A stretch of DNA of 64,000 bases from positions 124,001 to 188,000 of the forward strand of contig CAKSIT010000003.1 of assembly GCA_934462925.1 (NCBI GenBank). Reading direction: 5' to 3'. The DNA is from an uncultured Oscillospiraceae bacterium (GTDB taxonomy: Bacteria; Bacillota; Clostridia; Oscillospirales; Ruminococcaceae). Both the position numbers and the translations under genes were made by a program. The notes under the pieces are model-generated. The model was given only the letters and a program-made list of their open reading frames with translations, did not search any database and was not told the DNA's origin. Positions 1-7,553 of the stretch are shown here, piece after piece. Each line of letters opens with the position of its first letter. Position 1 is the stretch's first letter.

Positions 1-938
1 ACAGCCTTTCTGCGGCGGAGGGCTTTGCGGCGGGCGCGGTACGGCTCATAAGCGCGCTCGGCTGCGTCGATATGCTCTCGTTCGGCAGCGAAAGCGGCAG
101 TATACCCGCGCTTAAGGAGGCTTCCGCGGCCAGCGACTTTGCAATCAACTGCGACCGTTTTGCTGAACTTATGCGCATGGGTAAAAGCTACCCCGCAGCG
201 CTTGCGCAGGTAGTGCAGGAATATTACACCCCCGACGTTTACGAAACGCTCTCATGCCCCAACAACACGCTTGCCGTGGAGTATCTCAGCGCGCTGGATA
301 ATATCGGCAGCCGCATAGAGCCGTTCACCGTGCAGCGGCTTGGCGCGGCGCACGACAGCGACGTCGCGGCTGGTGGATTCGCGAGCGCCTCGCAGATACG
401 CAGAATGCTTGCGGCAGGTGAGGACGTGAGCGCCTTCGCGCCTGTAACGGACGCTCCACGCGCGGACATGAAGCGGCTTGAGCGCGCGGTGCTTTCAACG
501 CTGCGGCAGATGAAACGCGACGATTTCGAGCGCATTTACGACTGCGCAAACGGCCTTTCCGACAGGCTTTACAAGGCAGCGCGCCGCGCGGGCGGCCTTG
601 AGGAGATGTATTTTCTCACCAAAACAAAGCGTTACACGCTCGCGCGTATCCGCAGGGCGGTGCTGTGCGCATACCTCGGCATTGACAAGGAGCTGCTGCG
701 CGTTCCCGACGCGTACATACGCATTCTCGGCATGAACGGGCGCGGCAGGGAGGTGCTTTCCGCCGCGAAGTGCGCGCTGCCCATGGACACGTCGCTAAAG
801 GCGCTTTCTGAAACGAGCCGCGCCGCGCACAGGCAGGCGTATTTCGAGGCGCGCTGCGGCGACCTCTACTCGCTTGCGTTTGAAAAGCCCGCGCCCTGCG
901 GCAGGGAGTTTTCCGCAAGACCCGTAATACTAGAATAA
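1..938 (+). CDS. tmcAL: tRNA(Met) cytidine acetate ligase (TmcAL/YlbM family), 5'-truncated by window edge
   Basis: The frame is open from base 3 and stops at TAA 936-938, so the N-terminus, with the nucleotidyltransferase HxGH motif, lies outside the window. The visible part has the family blocks AAEGFAAGA, DMLSFGSESG, the CPNNTLAVEYL block and ASASQIRRML, followed by the helical C-terminal region ending in ARPVILE. Known role of the family: it activates acetate with ATP and acetylates the wobble cytidine (ac4C34) of elongator tRNA-Met in the cytoplasm. The next gene starts 20 bases downstream behind a clear ribosome site, so the two may be co-transcribed. Family assignment is by recognition of these blocks; the length of the missing part is unknown. 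Confidence 0.85.
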   Translation, partial: SLSAAEGFAAGAVRLISALGCVDMLSFGSESGSIPALKEASAASDFAINCDRFAELMRMGKSYPAALAQVVQEYYTPDVYETLSCPNNTLAVEYLSALDNIGSRIEPFTVQRLGAAHDSDVAAGGFASASQIRRMLAAGEDVSAFAPVTDAPRADMKRLERAVLSTLRQMKRDDFERIYDCANGLSDRLYKAARRAGGLEEMYFLTKTKRYTLARIRRAVLCAYLGIDKELLRVPDAYIRILGMNGRGREVLSAAKCALPMDTSLKALSETSRAAHRQAYFEARCGDLYSLAFEKPAPCGREFSARPVILE

Positions 939-958
939 ATTTTTCGGAGGGACATAAA

Positions 959-1912
959 ATGGTAAAGATATCTGAAATAAGCTACGGCAATTTCGGCAGG
1001 TGCGTAAAGCTCAGCAACTCTGCCGCAGAGCTTATCGTGACGGTGGACGTAGGTCCGCGCATAATCTCCTATCGCCTCAACGGCTGCGAGAATGTCCTGT
1101 TTGAGGATACCGCGCGCGAGTTTTACGACGGCGGCGAGGAGCTGCGCGGCTATTTCGGCGAGGATAAGACGTGGTACATATACGGCGGCCACCGCCTGTG
1201 GAGCAGCCCCGAAAGCTATCCGCACAGCTACGTTCCCGACAACGCGCCCGTAGCATACACCGCGCAGCAGCGCGAGGACGGCTCTGCGGCGCTTTGCTTA
1301 ACGCCCCCCGAAACGCGCACGGGTCAGCAGCACACCATTACCGTTGAAATGGACGCGGACACGCCGCGCGTAAAGCTCACGCACACGCTTAAGAACGTTT
1401 CGGGCGCTACGGTAACAATAGCGCCGTGGGCGCTTACGGTGTGCGCTGCAGGTTCGCGCGAGATAGTGCCGCTTTCGCAGAGAAAGAGCGGGCTTCTGTC
1501 CAACAGGCGCTGCGTTTTCTGGGAGTATTCCGACCTGCACGACGAGCGCTTTTACATGGGCAACAGGTACGTTACGCTGCGGCAGGTAAAGGGTGCGCCG
1601 AACAAGTTCAAGATAGGCGTGAACAACGAGGACGGCTGGGCTGCCGTTGTAAGCGGCGGACAGATATTCCTTAAGAACTTTGATATGAACATAAACGGCG
1701 ACTACCCCGACTACGGGTGCAGCTTTGAAACGTTCACCAACGGCATTTTTCTTGAGTGCGAGAGCTTGGGCGAGATACGCGCGATGAAGCACGGCGAGGA
1801 AAGCACGCTTGTAGAGTACTGGACGCTTGAGCGCGCCGACGGCGATTTTGACATGACAGACGAGCAGAGCATAGCGGCTTTCGCTGAAAAGCACCGCCTG
1901 TGCCGCCGCTGA
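959..1912 (+). CDS. DUF4380 domain-containing protein
   Basis: The product is 317 residues with no signal peptide or membrane segment. It starts with ATG behind TCGGAGGG. The N-terminal block SNSAAELIVTVDVGPRIISY followed by GHRLWSSPE and a late EYWTLER is typical of DUF4380 proteins, which have a galactose-mutarotase-like beta-sandwich fold. The fold suggests binding or modification of a sugar, but no reaction is established for the family. It is followed 10 bases later by murL, so it shares an operon with cell-wall precursor genes; a link to sugar or wall metabolism is inference from that position only. Confidence 0.75.
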   Translation: MVKISEISYGNFGRCVKLSNSAAELIVTVDVGPRIISYRLNGCENVLFEDTAREFYDGGEELRGYFGEDKTWYIYGGHRLWSSPESYPHSYVPDNAPVAYTAQQREDGSAALCLTPPETRTGQQHTITVEMDADTPRVKLTHTLKNVSGATVTIAPWALTVCAAGSREIVPLSQRKSGLLSNRRCVFWEYSDLHDERFYMGNRYVTLRQVKGAPNKFKIGVNNEDGWAAVVSGGQIFLKNFDMNINGDYPDYGCSFETFTNGIFLECESLGEIRAMKHGEESTLVEYWTLERADGDFDMTDEQSIAAFAEKHRLCRR

Positions 1913-1922
1913 AAGGAAGCCT

Positions 1923-3254
1923 ATGAGCCTTTACGAAGACCTGCGGGCGAAGCACCCGCTTTTTGTCTACGAGGACTACACGCTTGGTGAGGACTATCTC
2001 GAGTTTCATTTTGTAATGGACGAGTACGAGTTTCGCCCGCGCTGGACGTTCGACGGGGCGCTGTGGGGCGCGCAATGCGACCGCGAGCTTGCGAAGCGCT
2101 GCGCGTTTTCGCTTGGCATGGCGGAGCTTGTAAGCTACTGGAAGTGCGCGCTCTCCCCGAAGATAGAGGTGCGCTGCGGCGGGCTTACGCCGTGGCAGCG
2201 CGAGTGGTGGAAAAAGCTCTATATGAACGGCCTTGGCGAGTTTTTTTACCGCAACGGGCTGAACCCCGACCCCGCCATGTTCACGCTTGATGCGCCCGAG
2301 GAAGCGCCCCTTGCGGGAAAAGCCGCGCCGAAAAGCGGCGTACTCGTCCCCATAGGCGGCGGCAAGGACAGCGTTGTTACTGTAGAGCTGCTTAAAAGCG
2401 CGGGCGAGGACATATACCCGTACATCATCAACCCGCGCACTGCAACGCTCGGCTGCGTTGAAGCAGCGGGCATTTCCCCCGAGCGCACGGCGGGCGTCCG
2501 CAGGACGATAGACAAAACGCTGCTAGAGCTGAACGCAAAGGGCTATTTCAACGGGCATACGCCGTTTTCGGCGGTAGTCGCGTTTTCTGCGCAGCTTTTC
2601 GCGTGCATGACGGGGCGCAGGTACATTGCGCTTTCCAATGAAAGCAGCGCGAACGAGGCGTATGTAGAGGGTACGGCGATAAACCACCAGTACTCGAAGT
2701 CCACCGAGTTTGAGCGCGATTTCCGCGAGTACTGCGCACGCTCGCTGGGCGGCAGGGGCGCGGAATATTTCAGCCTGCTGCGCCCGTGGAGCGAGTGGCA
2801 GATAGCCCGCGAGTTTGTAAAGCACCCGCAGTATTTCGGGGTGTTTCAAAGCTGCAACCTTGGCAGCAAGACAAACGTGTGGTGCGGCGAATGCGCAAAA
2901 TGCCTTTACGTGTATATTCTGCTTGCGGCGTTCCTTGACGACGAGGCGCTGCACGGTATTTTCGGGTGTGATATGCTGCAAAAGGAGGAGCTTGCGGGGC
3001 TGCTTGACGGGCTTATGCTCGACGGCGAGGATAAGCCGTTCGAGTGCGTGGGTACAAAGGCGGAGGTGCGCCTGTCGCTTTACATGGCGGCGCAGCGCCG
3101 CGAGGGCAGGCTTCCCGCGCTGCTTCGGCGCTTTCGCGAGAAGCTCGGGGACTACGCCCCCGACGGCGGCATGGAACGCTTTTTCGATTGCGACAACTTT
3201 GTGCCGCAGCAATTCCTGCCGCTTTTGAAAGGGGAGTGCAGCAATGAACATTGA
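1923..3254 (+). CDS. murL: UDP-MurNAc-L-Ala-L-Glu epimerase (MurL-type)
   Basis: This 443-residue protein carries the MurL hallmarks in order: GLGEFFYRNGL near 100-112, the PP-loop-like nucleotide site VLVPIGGGKDSVVTVELL near 140, ELNAKGYFNGHTPFSA, the ALSNESSANE block, NHQYSKSTEFE, EYFSLLRPWSE, and a four-cysteine C-terminal segment (SCN, WCGECAKC). In Xanthomonas, MurL epimerises the terminal L-Glu of UDP-MurNAc-L-Ala-L-Glu to D-Glu in an ATP-dependent reaction, after MurD2 adds L-Glu. The next gene is a MurD-type ligase and overlaps this one by 11 bases, which strongly supports the assignment. Start is ATG behind GAAAGGAAG. Alternative: another PP-loop ATPase, less likely given the many matching blocks. 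Confidence 0.82.
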   Translation: MSLYEDLRAKHPLFVYEDYTLGEDYLEFHFVMDEYEFRPRWTFDGALWGAQCDRELAKRCAFSLGMAELVSYWKCALSPKIEVRCGGLTPWQREWWKKLYMNGLGEFFYRNGLNPDPAMFTLDAPEEAPLAGKAAPKSGVLVPIGGGKDSVVTVELLKSAGEDIYPYIINPRTATLGCVEAAGISPERTAGVRRTIDKTLLELNAKGYFNGHTPFSAVVAFSAQLFACMTGRRYIALSNESSANEAYVEGTAINHQYSKSTEFERDFREYCARSLGGRGAEYFSLLRPWSEWQIAREFVKHPQYFGVFQSCNLGSKTNVWCGECAKCLYVYILLAAFLDDEALHGIFGCDMLQKEELAGLLDGLMLDGEDKPFECVGTKAEVRLSLYMAAQRREGRLPALLRRFREKLGDYAPDGGMERFFDCDNFVPQQFLPLLKGECSNEH

Positions 3255-4548
3255 CGAGCTTAAGCCGATTTTCGCGGGGAAGCGCTGCGCAATACTCGGC
3301 ATGGGGCGCGAGGGCAGGGTGTGGCTGGAGCTGCTGCAAAGCCTCGGCGTGTGCGCCGAAATTGCCGCCGCGGACATAAAGCCGCAGGAAATAGCGGGCG
3401 TTACGGGGCTGTACGGCGAGGACTACCTCGAGCGCGCCGCAGGGTACGACCTTATCCTGCAAAGCCCCGGGGTTATAATCAAGGACCGCTATGACGAGCG
3501 GACAAAGGCTAAGATACTCACGCAGACGGAGCTTTTGCTGCGGCTGCGCCCGTGCAGGGTGATAGGCGTTACAGGCACAAAGGGGAAAAGCACCACCTCG
3601 TCGCTTATCGCGCACTTTCTCACCGCGTGCGGCATTAACAATATGCTTATAGGCAACATAGGCGTGCCGCCGCTTGCAAGGCTTTCCGAAATGAACGCGG
3701 ATATGGTTGCGGTATGCGAAATGAGCTGCCATCAGCTGGAGTTCGCGCGGCATTCGCCAGACACGGCGGTGCTGCTCAATATATTCCCCGAACACCTTGA
3801 CCACTATGTGAGCTTTGAGGCGTATGCGGCGGCTAAGCGCAACATCTACCGCCACCAGCGCGCGGGGGACGTGTGCATAATAAACGCGGACTGCGTTGAG
3901 GACGCGCCCGCGGGCAGGCTGCTTACCGCAGCGCTCGGCAAGCGCGCGGACGTATGCGCGGACAACGGCTCGGTTTTCGTGTGCGGCAGGGAGATTTCTG
4001 CGCGGGAGATACGCACGCAGCTTCGCGGGCGGCACAATCTCTACAATATCGCCGTGGCGCTCGCTGCGGCGCAGACCGTCGGCGCGGACACCGACCGCTG
4101 CCTTGCAAGCCTGCCCGACTTTAAGGGGCTTGAACACCGCCTTGAATTTGTTGCGGAGAAAAACGGCGTTGAGTACATTAACGACAGCATATGCACGATT
4201 CCAGAGGCGGCTGTTGCAGCCGTAAAGGCGTTTGACGGCGGCGCGGACTGCCTTATCCTCGGCGGCATGGACAGGGGGATACCCTACGACGTGCTGGGGG
4301 ATTTTCTCAACACGGGCGCTGTGGCGAACGTAATCCTGCTGCCCGACAGCGGCAGGCGCATAGGCGCGCTCGTTACAAACCCTGCGGTGAACCTTGTTTA
4401 CGCGGATAACATGGAGCAGGCCGTAGCGCAGGCGGCGCGCGTTGCAAGGCGGCGCGTTATCCTCGCGCCTGCTTCGGCAAGCTATGGGTTCTACAAAAAT
4501 TTCGAGGAGCGCGGACGGCACTTCAAGGCGCTTGTTCAGGCGCTTTAA
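3244..4548 (+). CDS. murD2: MurD2-type Mur ligase (UDP-MurNAc-L-Ala--L-glutamate ligase)
   Basis: The 434-residue protein has the Mur ligase plan: an N-terminal Rossmann-like domain (CAILGMGREGR near 16), the ATP P-loop GVTGTKGKSTTSSL near 113, the central metal and substrate region EMSCHQLEFARHSPD with NIFPEHLDHY, and the C-terminal domain with YINDSICTIPEA and LILGGMDRGI. It starts with ATG behind AAGGGGAG inside the end of murL, so the two are translationally coupled. MurD normally adds D-Glu; next to MurL the expected substrate is L-Glu (MurD2). That substrate choice is inferred from context. No promoter is visible between the two genes. A second, canonical murD elsewhere in the genome cannot be excluded. 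Confidence 0.8.
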   Translation: MNIDELKPIFAGKRCAILGMGREGRVWLELLQSLGVCAEIAAADIKPQEIAGVTGLYGEDYLERAAGYDLILQSPGVIIKDRYDERTKAKILTQTELLLRLRPCRVIGVTGTKGKSTTSSLIAHFLTACGINNMLIGNIGVPPLARLSEMNADMVAVCEMSCHQLEFARHSPDTAVLLNIFPEHLDHYVSFEAYAAAKRNIYRHQRAGDVCIINADCVEDAPAGRLLTAALGKRADVCADNGSVFVCGREISAREIRTQLRGRHNLYNIAVALAAAQTVGADTDRCLASLPDFKGLEHRLEFVAEKNGVEYINDSICTIPEAAVAAVKAFDGGADCLILGGMDRGIPYDVLGDFLNTGAVANVILLPDSGRRIGALVTNPAVNLVYADNMEQAVAQAARVARRRVILAPASASYGFYKNFEERGRHFKALVQAL

Positions 4549-4614
4549 GAGCATTTTCCGAAAAGAAAAATTCACTGATTTTATGCGTTAAAGCTAAAAA
4601 TCACTAAAATAGCC

Positions 4615-4643
4615 TTGACAATCCGCGAAAAGTGTGTTACAAT
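4615..4643 (+). promoter_or_regulatory. Sigma-A type promoter for the DAHP synthase gene
   Basis: TTGACA at 4615-4620 and TACAAT at 4638-4643 are separated by exactly 17 bases. It lies 69 bases upstream of the ATG at 4712, in the gap after the Mur ligase gene. Confidence 0.8.
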
Positions 4644-4691
4644 GTCATTTGTGGACAGCCGCAGCAAAACGGCGGAACGAAAGAAATGACA
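4643..4691 (+). promoter_or_regulatory. Inverted-repeat hairpin in the DAHP synthase 5' leader
   Basis: TGTCATTT (4643-4650) pairs with AAATGACA (4684-4691), with an inner GCCG/CGGC pair in between. The hairpin begins at the promoter -10 end and stops a few bases before the AAAGGAG ribosome site, so it could act as an operator or mask translation. No peptide or attenuator with a T-run is visible. Function is inference. Confidence 0.4.
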
Positions 4692-4711
4692 GACAAAGGA
4701 GATATAAGTCA

Positions 4712-5740
4712 ATGGCTATGAATTTCAACAGAAAGCTGCCTATACCTAAGGAGATAAAGGAGCTTTATCCGCTTTCTGACGAAATAAAGAGGGTCAAGGC
4801 GCAGCGCGACGCGCTTATTGCCGATGTGTTCACGGGGAAATCCGATAAGTTCCTGCTTATCATCGGGCCTTGCTCGGCAGACAACGAGGAGTCTGTCATG
4901 GACTACATTCACCGCCTTGCACGCGTGCAGGAGCAGGTAAAGGACAAGATACTCATTATTCCGCGCATATACACGGGTAAGCCGCGCACTACGGGTACGG
5001 GCTACAAGGGTATGCTTCACCAGCCCGACCCCACCAAGGGAGAGGATATGCTGGAGGGACTTATCGCTATAAGAAAGCTCCACGCGCGCGCTATTGCAGA
5101 AACAAAGCTCACCTGCGCGGACGAAATGCTCTACCCCGAGAACTACCGCTACCTTTCAGACCTTTTAAGCTACGTTGCCGTAGGTGCGCGTTCGGTTGAG
5201 GACCAGCACCACAGGCTGGTTGCAAGCGGTATGGAGTGCGCAGTCGGCATGAAGAATCCGACGAGCGGCGCACTTTCGGTTATGTTCAACTCCATACAGG
5301 CGGCGCAGGCAAAGCAGACGTTCATTTACCGCGGCTGGGAGGTTACGACAGACGGCAACCCGCTCTGCCACGCTATCCTGCGCGGCGCTACAAACAAGCA
5401 CAACCAGAATATCCCGAACTACCATTACGAGGATCTGCGCCTGTGCTATGATATGTATATGGAGCGCGGACTTCAGAACCCTGCGGTTATTGTGGACACG
5501 AACCACTCGAACTCCGGCAAGAAGTACCTTGAGCAGATACGCATTTCAAACGAGATACTGCACTCCATGCGCCACTCCCCCGACATAAAGAGCATGGTTA
5601 AGGGACTTATGATAGAAAGCTACATTGAAGACGGCGCGCAGAAAGTCGAGGAGGGCGTTTACGGCAAGTCGATAACCGACCCGTGCCTTGGCTGGGAAAA
5701 GAGCGAGAAGCTCATTCTTTCACTTGCAGACCAGCTTTAA
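4712..5740 (+). CDS. aroF: 3-deoxy-7-phosphoheptulonate (DAHP) synthase, type I
   Basis: The product (342 residues from ATG 4712, behind ACAAAGGAGATA) condenses phosphoenolpyruvate and erythrose 4-phosphate in the first step of the shikimate pathway. Type I AroF/G/H signatures are present: LLIIGPCSAD near 48, PRTTGTGYKG, an ARSVEDQHHRLVASGMECAVGMKNPTSG block with substrate-binding residues, the metal-site segment VDTNHSNSGK, and IESYIEDGAQ. The length matches the feedback-regulated AroFGH class. An upstream in-frame start at 4634 overlaps the promoter and has no ribosome site, so it is rejected. A tyrosine T-box follows the stop codon by about 15 bases, placing an aromatic biosynthesis gene beside a tyrosine sensor. 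Confidence 0.92.
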   Translation: MAMNFNRKLPIPKEIKELYPLSDEIKRVKAQRDALIADVFTGKSDKFLLIIGPCSADNEESVMDYIHRLARVQEQVKDKILIIPRIYTGKPRTTGTGYKGMLHQPDPTKGEDMLEGLIAIRKLHARAIAETKLTCADEMLYPENYRYLSDLLSYVAVGARSVEDQHHRLVASGMECAVGMKNPTSGALSVMFNSIQAAQAKQTFIYRGWEVTTDGNPLCHAILRGATNKHNQNIPNYHYEDLRLCYDMYMERGLQNPAVIVDTNHSNSGKKYLEQIRISNEILHSMRHSPDIKSMVKGLMIESYIEDGAQKVEEGVYGKSITDPCLGWEKSEKLILSLADQL

Positions 5741-5754
5741 TAAATTACGAATAT

Positions 5755-5994
5755 TTCAAAGCAATGACGGGAACACAGTAGCCCGTGCCACCCCCTTTCA
5801 GAGAGCTGCCGCACGGTGCGAGGCAGCAGGGGCGCGCGGGTGAATTACCTCCCTGAGCGGCGCGGCGAACGGTTTTCCAACTAGCCCGCACGGGTAAGCC
5901 CGTTACAGCTGTAAGAGATACGGGTTTCCCGTAACTGAGGTGGTACCGCGGTAACACGCCCTCTGTGAGTAAGGCTTGCAGGGGGCTTTTCTTT
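5755..5994 (+). promoter_or_regulatory. T-box leader, probably tyrosine-specific
   Basis: The T-box core GGTGGTACCGCGG lies at about 5938-5951. It is followed by a terminator (GCCCTCTG 5958-5965 pairing with CAGGGGGC 5979-5986, then TTTTCTTT). Stem I starts near GGGAACACAGTAGCCCG. On its 3' side the specifier region reads GTGAAT-TAC-CTCC, with TAC (Tyr) at 5846-5848. The phenylalanine T-box in this window has the same frame, GCGAAT-TTC. UGGU in the antiterminator bulge pairs with discriminator A, as expected for tRNA-Tyr. Unusually, the next gene is a surface protein, and tyrS comes 1.5 kb later. No convincing promoter of its own is visible, so it may be read from the DAHP synthase promoter. 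Confidence 0.85.
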
Positions 5995-6032
5995 ATCACA
6001 ACAAAGCAATAAATCGTGAAAGGGAGAAAATC

Positions 6033-7277
6033 ATGAAACATCTCAGCATTATTTCAGCAATTGTGGCCTGCGCGGTTACGGCTGCGGTTTCCGTTAGCGC
6101 TTTTGCGCAGGTGGGCGAGGGCGCGGCGCACGGCGAGTACTCGTTTGAAGCGAAGCGGCTTGCGTACAGCGGCGAGCTTTGCACATTCGGTATTGACGTT
6201 CCCGCGGACGCCGCCGTTACCGACTTAGCGGAGGACGGACCGCAGGAAAAGGGCGACAATCTGGAGTGGGAGCTTTTGTTGGCAGAAAATGAAACCCTGA
6301 CGTTTTCGAGCGCCTTTCATCAGGGCGAGGGCGGCGTTGACGGAGAAATTGAAGCGTGGCGCGCAACCGCGTCCGAGCTTGGAACGGCGCTTATCCCCGC
6401 GGAAGACGCCGACGGAAACGAGTTTACTATAGCTGAATTTCAGATAGAGGACCTGTCTTTCTTTGTCGGCGAGTACGCATGGGGCGACGATACATGGGTG
6501 AATGTGACCGCCTGCACAGGCAATATAAGCGAGCTGCGCGGCGACATTATCGCAATGCTTTGCACGTTCAGCCGCGAAATCGAGCAGCCCGCCTCTGACG
6601 GCGTTCTGACCGAGGGTGCGCCGCTCGGCGAGTACGGCGTGGAGGCAAAGCGAATCGGGCTTGAATGCGGCACGGCTGAGCTCAGCCTTGACATTCCCGC
6701 GGCGTACAGCGTTACGAATACGTACTACGGCGAGCCATTAGAGTTCGATTTAACCGACAGGGACAAGCTGTATCAGCTTTTTGACGCGGAAAACGGCGAC
6801 GATTTCATATTCGCTTCGATTTCTGCGTGTATGGATTTTGACCGCCGAAAAGAGGACCTTGCAATGCTCGGCAGCGACTCGCTTGTATTTGCCGACGACG
6901 CAGACGGCGTTGAATGCGCCATTATGACTGCGGGCGAGATAAACGGTAATTCTTTTCACATTATTGCGGAATACCCCTGCGGCGAGGGGTGGGTCTGCAC
7001 GGTTGCCTACCGCTTTGAGGAGAAGCCCGCCGACGAGCAGATTGCCGATATATACGCAATGCTTAAAACGTTCAGCCGCAGCGCTGCGACCGCGCCTGCG
7101 CACGAGCAGACCGCTGAGAGCGCTTCGCCTGAAGAAACGGCGCAGCCCGAGAGTACGGACGCTGCTGCTGCCGACGAAGCCGCAGACGTTCCCGTAACGG
7201 GAGTGGGCGTGCCTGTAACGCTTGTTACCGCCGCTGCGGGGCTTGCAGCTTCCGCAGCTTTTAGAAGAAAAAGATAA
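6033..7277 (+). CDS. Secreted wall-anchored protein with two repeated domains and a VPVTG sorting motif
   Basis: The start is ATG 6033 behind AAAGGGAG. Residues 1-25 form a signal peptide ending VSAFA. Two related domains of about 150 residues follow, each opening with GEY-x-x-EAKR (after about residue 30 and again near 205) and ending in an LCTFSR / LKTFSR block, so an internal duplication is visible. An acidic Ala/Glu/Thr-rich linker leads to VPVTG at 386-390, a hydrophobic stretch and the basic tail RRKR, the layout of an LPXTG-type sortase substrate with a variant motif. I do not recognise the repeated domain. It sits between a T-box and tyrS, so readthrough of the T-box would also control it. 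Confidence 0.7.
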   Translation: MKHLSIISAIVACAVTAAVSVSAFAQVGEGAAHGEYSFEAKRLAYSGELCTFGIDVPADAAVTDLAEDGPQEKGDNLEWELLLAENETLTFSSAFHQGEGGVDGEIEAWRATASELGTALIPAEDADGNEFTIAEFQIEDLSFFVGEYAWGDDTWVNVTACTGNISELRGDIIAMLCTFSREIEQPASDGVLTEGAPLGEYGVEAKRIGLECGTAELSLDIPAAYSVTNTYYGEPLEFDLTDRDKLYQLFDAENGDDFIFASISACMDFDRRKEDLAMLGSDSLVFADDADGVECAIMTAGEINGNSFHIIAEYPCGEGWVCTVAYRFEEKPADEQIADIYAMLKTFSRSAATAPAHEQTAESASPEETAQPESTDAAAADEAADVPVTGVGVPVTLVTAAAGLAASAAFRRKR

Positions 7278-7378
7278 ACCCGCGCTATGCGGTGAAGGGG
7301 CGTGATAAAAATGAGAATCCCCGCGGCTCTCATTGCTTATGGACGAATGATTACTCACGGAAAACAATTTTGGTCACC

Positions 7379-7523
7379 TCTAAAAACCTTGTTTGAGTGA
7401 AAATGTGTATAGCACACCGACTGCGTCGTCAAACCTCCTCGTAAGGCATACAGCCTTACTTCGTCGGCTTTCCTCGCATTCGGCGCACTCTACCCATTTT
7501 CACTTTTCAAACTGGTTTTTAGA
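7379..7523. mobile_element. MITE-like inverted-repeat element, copy 1 (145 bp)
   Basis: The ends are imperfect inverted repeats of about 27 bases: TCTAAAAACC... at 7379 and its complement ...GGTTTTTAGA ending at 7523, both running into a GTGAAAATG-type inner block. Inside is a perfect hairpin, GTAAGGC-ATACA-GCCTTAC. A longer copy lies at 43257-43472. The 8 bases before the left end (TGGTCACC) are also shared between copies, so the true boundary may lie slightly further left. No open frame is supported. It ends about 30 bases before the tyrS start, within that gene's leader. Confidence 0.75.
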
Positions 7524-7553
7524 TGTGCCCATATATGAAATAAGGAGAAAACA

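Noticed and set aside
3013..4575. 520-codon open frame on the minus strand opposite the Mur ligase gene
   Set aside because: It mirrors a strongly supported gene, is rich in Arg, Ala and His as expected from GC-rich codons read backwards, and has no ribosome site. Similar long shadows lie opposite tyrS, pheT, the U32 gene and iscS.
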